From: Maribacter polysaccharolyticus
Lineage (GTDB): Bacteria; Bacteroidota; Bacteroidia; Flavobacteriales; Flavobacteriaceae
Length of the DNA: 64,000 nt
Direction: 5' to 3'
Assembly (NCBI RefSeq): GCF_028882255.1
Contig: NZ_JARBUY010000002.1
Coordinates: forward strand, 508,342-572,341
Part shown: positions 59,556-64,000 of the stretch, in pieces
Layout: each line of letters begins with the position of its first letter
Position numbering within the stretch: position 1 is the stretch's first letter
The notes under the pieces: generated by a model
Seen by the model: the letters and a program-made list of their open reading frames with translations, nothing else
What the model was told of the DNA's origin: nothing
The model's database searches: none
Translations under genes and position numbers: made by a program

Positions 59556-60782
59556 TCAAACCTTTTTTGTGGTCAACTCGCAGATCTTGATGATTACGGC
59601 AACGGCCTTGACCATGCTTTCAACAGGTACGTATTCGTACTTTCCGTGGAAGTTGTGGCCGCCTGCGAATATATTCGGACAAGGAAGTCCCATAAAACTT
59701 AATTGGGAACCATCGGTTCCCCCGCGTATCGGTTTGATGATCGGGGAAATCCCGATTTCTTCCATTGCGGCTTTCGCTATTTCAACAATATGGAAAACAG
59801 GGGTTACTTTTTCCCGCATATTGAAATATTGATCTTCTATGTCCAAGGTTATGCAAGGGCCATGTAAGGCATTTAGTTTGGTGGTTATTTTTTTCAATAG
59901 TTCTTTTCTTTCCTCGAACTGTTCCCGGTCATGATCCCTGATGATCAATTCAAATTCGGTATGTTCAATTTCGCCCTTTATATGGTGAACATGAAAAAAA
60001 CCTTCCCTCCCACTGGTGTTCTGGGGGGTTTCCTCCGGAGGGAGGATACTGATAAATTCATTGGCGATACTGATGGCATTGATCATCTTGCCCTTGGCAT
60101 AGCCGGGATGCACGCTTTTTCCCGAAACGATGACCTTTGCTTTGGCTGCATTGAAATTTTCATATTCCAATTCCCCGACTTGGCTACCGTCCATGGTGTA
60201 GGCCCAATCGGCACCGAACTTTTTTACATCGAATTTATGGGCCCCCCGCCCAATTTCCTCATCCGGCGTAAAGGCCACCCTAATTTTACCGTGTTTTATT
60301 TCGGGATGTTTTATCAAATATTCCATGGCCGTTACGATTTCCGCAATTCCGGCCTTGTCGTCGGCTCCAAGTAGGGTGGTGCCATCGGTTGTGATCAAGG
60401 TTTGACCCTTGTACTGCAATAGGTCTTCGAAATAATCAGGGGATAATACGATATTCTTCTCTTGGTTCAGGATTATGTCCTTGCCATCATAATCTTTGAT
60501 GATTTGCGGATTTACCTCGGTTCCACTAAAATCCGGTGAAGTATCGAAGTGGGATATAAAACCTATTACGGGGACCTCTTTTTCGATATTGCTCGGTAAG
60601 GTCGCCATAATATAGGCATTGTCATCAATGGTTACGTCTTTCATGCCGATACGTTCCAGTTCATAGGCCAATTCCGTAGCCAAATTCCATTGTTTTTCAG
60701 TGCTCGGAGTGGTTTTCGAATTGGGATTGCTTTGTGTATCTATTTGAACATATTCCAAAAAACGGTCGATCAGTTGTTGCAT
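59556..60782 (-). CDS. pepT: Peptidase T (tripeptide aminopeptidase)
   Basis: A 408-aa M20 zinc peptidase cutting the N-terminal residue from tripeptides in the cytosol. [13 protein letters not shown] (first ligand His), [28 protein letters not shown] (catalytic Glu), [54 protein letters not shown] and FAGGHNFHG are present in order. The length matches PepT (about 408). The downstream YdeI-like gene follows in the same unit. Confidence 0.96.
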   Translation of the reverse strand: MQQLIDRFLEYVQIDTQSNPNSKTTPSTEKQWNLATELAYELERIGMKDVTIDDNAYIMATLPSNIEKEVPVIGFISHFDTSPDFSGTEVNPQIIKDYDGKDIILNQEKNIVLSPDYFEDLLQYKGQTLITTDGTTLLGADDKAGIAEIVTAMEYLIKHPEIKHGKIRVAFTPDEEIGRGAHKFDVKKFGADWAYTMDGSQVGELEYENFNAAKAKVIVSGKSVHPGYAKGKMINAISIANEFISILPPEETPQNTSGREGFFHVHHIKGEIEHTEFELIIRDHDREQFEERKELLKKITTKLNALHGPCITLDIEDQYFNMREKVTPVFHIVEIAKAAMEEIGISPIIKPIRGGTDGSQLSFMGLPCPNIFAGGHNFHGKYEYVPVESMVKAVAVIIKICELTTKKV

Positions 60783-60928
60783 AAGCCAGTTGTTTTTTCA
60801 AAAGTACGATTTTGGGGAAATGACAATGCATTTTTCGCAGTAATTTAAATCGTCAAATTATTGATTAGTAATTAATTATGGTAAAATTCCTATCTTATGG
60901 TAAATAAATTAACTTAAATGACACTATT

Positions 60929-63823
60929 ATGAAAAAAATCCACTTGATTTTTATGGTATTTCTATTAGGGACCATGAGTTTTGTCAGTGCACAAATTTCC
61001 GGAACCGTAGTAGATGAAAATGGGGTGCCTCTTGGTGGCGCTTCCATAGTTATCAAAGGTACCACAACAGGTACTACAACCGATTTTGACGGTAACTTTA
61101 GCATTGATGCCAGTTTGGGGGACACTTTGGTCGTTACCTATATTGGCTTTGAGAAAAAACAAGTTGTAATAAATTCTTCGGTAATGAACATCACATTGAC
61201 ATCTGGCATACAGTTGGCCGAGGCAGTTGTTATCGGATCGCGTAACCCCAATAGAACGGCTCTTGAAAGCGCGGTACCCGTAGATGTTATTGATGTTAAA
61301 GAGCTCAATAATGTAGCCCCACAGGTAAATTTAAATCAAATCCTTAATTATGTGGCTCCGTCTTTCACTTCGAATACACAGACTATTTCCGATGGTACCG
61401 ATCATATCGATCCTGCATCCTTACGAGGTTTGGGGCCTGATCAGGTTTTGGTGTTGATTAATGGAAAAAGGCGGCACAATTCTTCGTTGGTCAACGTAAA
61501 TGGAACGTTCGGTAGAGGAAGTGTCGGTACGGATTTGAATGCAATACCTTCGGCTTCAATAAAGCGATTGGAAGTGTTACGTGATGGAGCCGCGGCACAA
61601 TATGGTTCCGATGCGATTGCCGGAGTCATAAATATCGTATTGAACGATAATGTTAATGAACTGAGTTTTAAAGTGACGACTGGCGCGAATTTCAGTAAAA
61701 ATGCAAATGGCCAAACCGGAGGGGTCGATGGTGAAACGGTTAATGTTAGTGCCAATTATGGTTTGCCCATAGGGGATAACGGTGGTTTTATCAATTTTAC
61801 TGGGGATTTCGACTATCGGGAAGATTATAACCGAATGAAAGAGTGGGAAGGGGATGTCTTTAATCTTTATAATACGGTAGAAAGATTTGCCTTGAATGAT
61901 GGCTATAATTTGGCCGACCTGTTAGACGATGATGTAGATGATGTTATAACATATGGGAACCAAGCCGGTTTAGGACTTAGTCCGACCGCTACCAAAGAAG
62001 AATTACAGGGAATCCTTTCTGCGGATAATACGGAAGCCGAAATATCGGCCAGAGGCCTCCAAAGGAGTGACTTTAATATGCGGGTTGGTCAATCGGCCTT
62101 GAGAGGAGGGCGTTTCTTTGCTAATTTTTCATTGCCTTTGGACGATAATGGTACCGAAATGTATTCTTTTGCGGGTATTAGTTCAAGAACCGGGAATTCA
62201 GCAGGTTTTTACAGGTTGCCTAACCAAAGTAGGACATATACACCGGCGTATTTCAATGGATTTTTACCTGAAATAAATTCCCAAATAACCGATAAGTCCA
62301 TTGCTGTGGGAATACGAGGTATGATTTCTGATTGGAACATCGATTTTAGCAACACCTACGGTAAGAATGCGTTTCTTTATATCATAGGGAATACGTTCAA
62401 TGCATCGCTTCAAAATGCATCACCCACAACATTTGACGCTGGAGGGTTTAACTTTAAGCAAAATACGGTCAACCTGGATATTTCGAAATTCCATGACGAT
62501 ATTATGTCAGGGCTCAATATTGCTTTTGGTGTGGAGTATCGTTTGGAAAATTATGAGATCGAAGCCGGGGAAGAGGCTTCCTATTCCAGATATACGGCAG
62601 AAGGGGAGGTTATCACCTTGGCTTCGCAAAGTGCTTCTGAAGACTTCTTTGGAAATTCAAGACCTGGTGGTTCTCAAGTTTTTCCTGGCTTTAGTCCGGA
62701 TAATGAACTCTCAAGGGGTAGAAGCAGTATAGCCGGTTATTTTGATGTGGAAGCGGACATAAGCGATACCTTCCTGGCAAGTTTTGCAACTCGTTTTGAA
62801 GATTATTCCGATTTTGGTTCAACGATTAATTTTAAATTGGCCACTCTGATAAAAGCAACCGAAAACCTGAATCTTAGAGCTGCCTTGAATACCGGTTTTA
62901 GGGCGCCATCCTTACATCAATTGAACTTTAATTCCACTTCGACCATTTTCGACCAAAGTGGAAACCCCGTGGAGGTAGGTACTTTCGCCAACGACAGTAG
63001 GGCGGCACAGTTGCTCGGGATACCTCAATTAAAAGAAGAAACTTCAAAGAGTATAAGTGTGGGGTTGACCACAAAGTTCCCAGAATCCAATATTACGATT
63101 TCCTTGGATGGATATTTTGTAGCCATAGACGACAGGGTGGTTTATACGGGACAGTTCTCTGGTCCGGGTACTGGAACGGAACTGGATAATCTGTTGATCC
63201 AGGCCAATGCATCGGCGGCTTCCTTTTTCGCCAATGCGATTGACACGGAATCAAGGGGGATCGATGCCGTTGTTACTTGGGATCTGGCCGTAGGCAATGC
63301 CCATAAATTGATGAATACCTTATCCGCTACTTTTTCAAAGACTAAAAAAGTAGGGGACATAAATGCTTCCCAGGTTTTGGAAGATGCGGGATTAGTGGAT
63401 ACATATTTCGCTGAAGATAGTAGGGTTTATCTCGAAGAAGCAGTCCCAAGGACCAAGATTAATCTGTCCCATATGTTGAATGTGGATAATTTGAATTTCT
63501 TTTTAAGGAATGTTTTTTTTGGTAAAGTTACCGAGGCTACTACCAATGTGGGATTGCAACAAGAATTTGGTACAAAAATAGTGACGGATTTATCTGTGGG
63601 CTATAATTTATCCGAAAGTAGTACGATTACCATAGGTGCCAATAACCTATTGGATATTTATCCTGATAGGGCCAAGGAATCCATTACGTATGTAGATGAA
63701 AACGGGATTACCCAAACAGGAACGAATAGGAGTGGGGGAAGATTTGATTGGTCCCGAAGGGCACAACAATTTGGTATTGGAGGCAGATTTTTATTTGCAA
63801 GATTGAGTTTCACGCTGAAATGA
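60929..63823 (+). CDS. TonB-dependent outer-membrane receptor
   Basis: A 964-aa receptor. The signal peptide ends FVSAQ. Residues 22-95 form a CarboxypepD_reg-like beta-sandwich (SGTVVDENGVPLGGASIVIKG ... VTYIGFEKK), then the plug (120-240: LRGLGPDQVLVLINGKRRHNSS, LEVLRDGAAAQYGSDAIAGVINIVL) and a 22-strand barrel ending GGRFLFARLSFTLK. No SusD partner follows, and the plug reads like siderophore or vitamin-type receptors rather than SusC. The substrate is unknown. Confidence 0.94.
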   Translation: MKKIHLIFMVFLLGTMSFVSAQISGTVVDENGVPLGGASIVIKGTTTGTTTDFDGNFSIDASLGDTLVVTYIGFEKKQVVINSSVMNITLTSGIQLAEAVVIGSRNPNRTALESAVPVDVIDVKELNNVAPQVNLNQILNYVAPSFTSNTQTISDGTDHIDPASLRGLGPDQVLVLINGKRRHNSSLVNVNGTFGRGSVGTDLNAIPSASIKRLEVLRDGAAAQYGSDAIAGVINIVLNDNVNELSFKVTTGANFSKNANGQTGGVDGETVNVSANYGLPIGDNGGFINFTGDFDYREDYNRMKEWEGDVFNLYNTVERFALNDGYNLADLLDDDVDDVITYGNQAGLGLSPTATKEELQGILSADNTEAEISARGLQRSDFNMRVGQSALRGGRFFANFSLPLDDNGTEMYSFAGISSRTGNSAGFYRLPNQSRTYTPAYFNGFLPEINSQITDKSIAVGIRGMISDWNIDFSNTYGKNAFLYIIGNTFNASLQNASPTTFDAGGFNFKQNTVNLDISKFHDDIMSGLNIAFGVEYRLENYEIEAGEEASYSRYTAEGEVITLASQSASEDFFGNSRPGGSQVFPGFSPDNELSRGRSSIAGYFDVEADISDTFLASFATRFEDYSDFGSTINFKLATLIKATENLNLRAALNTGFRAPSLHQLNFNSTSTIFDQSGNPVEVGTFANDSRAAQLLGIPQLKEETSKSISVGLTTKFPESNITISLDGYFVAIDDRVVYTGQFSGPGTGTELDNLLIQANASAASFFANAIDTESRGIDAVVTWDLAVGNAHKLMNTLSATFSKTKKVGDINASQVLEDAGLVDTYFAEDSRVYLEEAVPRTKINLSHMLNVDNLNFFLRNVFFGKVTEATTNVGLQQEFGTKIVTDLSVGYNLSESSTITIGANNLLDIYPDRAKESITYVDENGITQTGTNRSGGRFDWSRRAQQFGIGGRFLFARLSFTLK

Positions 63824-63847
63824 TTATAAATTACCTCATGACCCATT

Positions 63848-63875
63848 AAAGGCCTCCATTTATAGGAGGCCTTTT
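63848..63875 (+). terminator. Terminator after the TonB-dependent receptor gene
   Basis: A 9-bp stem AAGGCCTCC/GGAGGCCTT, 7-nt loop, then TTT. Confidence 0.85.
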
Positions 63876-63876
63876 T

Positions 63877-64000
63877 CTTAATGGATTTGGGTGCCTCGAT
63901 TACGGTATTACTCATCTTGTTTTAATCAGGAAGAAGTGTCTTTTTCAATAGAAAGGTTTTCAGGATCGAATTTGAAAATGGCCAAAAGGTTATTTCAGAA
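63877..64000. other. Window edge, not resolved
   Basis: The last 124 bp contain no complete gene. One minus-strand frame is open from the edge down to a TAA near 63920 and could be the C-terminus of a gene beyond the window, but a second minus-strand frame reads more protein-like and is stopped by a TGA at the very edge. No call is made. Confidence 0.25.

Noticed and set aside
1-64000. CRISPR array, prophage, transposase or toxin-antitoxin system
   Set aside because: No regularly spaced repeats, integrase, transposase or paired toxin/antitoxin genes were found.

Overview
The window is a chromosome segment from a marine-type flavobacterium (Bacteroidota, Flavobacteriaceae-like). This rests on Bacteroidota -7 promoter boxes of the form TAnnTTTG in front of many genes, weak or absent Shine-Dalgarno sequences, a TonB-dependent receptor with a carboxypeptidase-regulatory-like N-terminus, BlaR1/M56 and BlaI genes, short flavobacterial DnaJ, and families such as DUF4266/DUF3570, DUF4920, DUF4197, DUF6268 and DUF3276. 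There is no rRNA operon, CRISPR array, insertion sequence or prophage. One tRNA gene (Arg, anticodon ACG) is present.

Layout. 1-6.8 kb: the end of a polysaccharide utilisation locus, with four formylglycine sulfatases (the first cut by the window edge) and a GH29 fucosidase-type enzyme, all on the plus strand and pointing at fucoidan or another sulfated algal glycan. It stops at a tRNA-Arg whose 3' end is repeated 147 bp away. 7-15 kb: apt, a 47-aa gene, a BlaI/BlaR1-type pair with twin operators, a Ca/Na antiporter, divergent class II and class III glutamine synthetases, and purM. 15.9-19.5 kb: an envelope redox cluster of Rieske protein, thioredoxin, ApbE, DUF4266 Cys-tail lipoprotein and DUF3570 barrel. 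19.6-29.3 kb: prfA, pyrF, hydrolases, DUF4197, purU, a pseudo-esterase, and an MFS/DJ-1 pair behind a leader peptide and terminator. 29.5-38 kb: a nitrogen cluster (PII, Amt, porin, PII), crcB, tiny membrane proteins, a MazG-like enzyme, a lipoprotein hydrolase with a poly-A frameshift, ilvE and DUF4920. 38-47.6 kb: mnmD, an epimerase, grpE-dnaJ and a five-gene ABC/MscS/barrel/response-regulator run. 47.6-64 kb: PPK2, M28 peptidase, a cyclophilin-FKBP fusion, two more tiny membrane proteins, cold-shock protein, peroxiredoxin, YfiT-like protein, CsaA, PUR-alpha, ABC exporter, nusB-DUF1573-yajC, pepT and a TonB-dependent receptor.

How parts may work together. The sulfatases and GH29 would strip sulfate and alpha-L-sugars from an algal polysaccharide in the periplasm. 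GSII, GSIII, both PII proteins and Amt form the ammonium uptake and assimilation system; a shared inverted repeat (ATACCCC ... GGGGTAT) lies in the GSII/GSIII intergenic region and twice upstream of the PII-Amt operon, suggesting one regulator for both.

The best candidates for undescribed biology are: (1) a family of 29-59-aa single-pass membrane proteins, three members at two loci; (2) the Rieske/Trx/ApbE/DUF4266/DUF3570 cluster; (3) a leader-peptide/terminator attenuator before an MFS efflux gene; (4) the shared nitrogen palindrome; and (5) an A8 homopolymer that puts a lipoprotein signal peptide out of frame.
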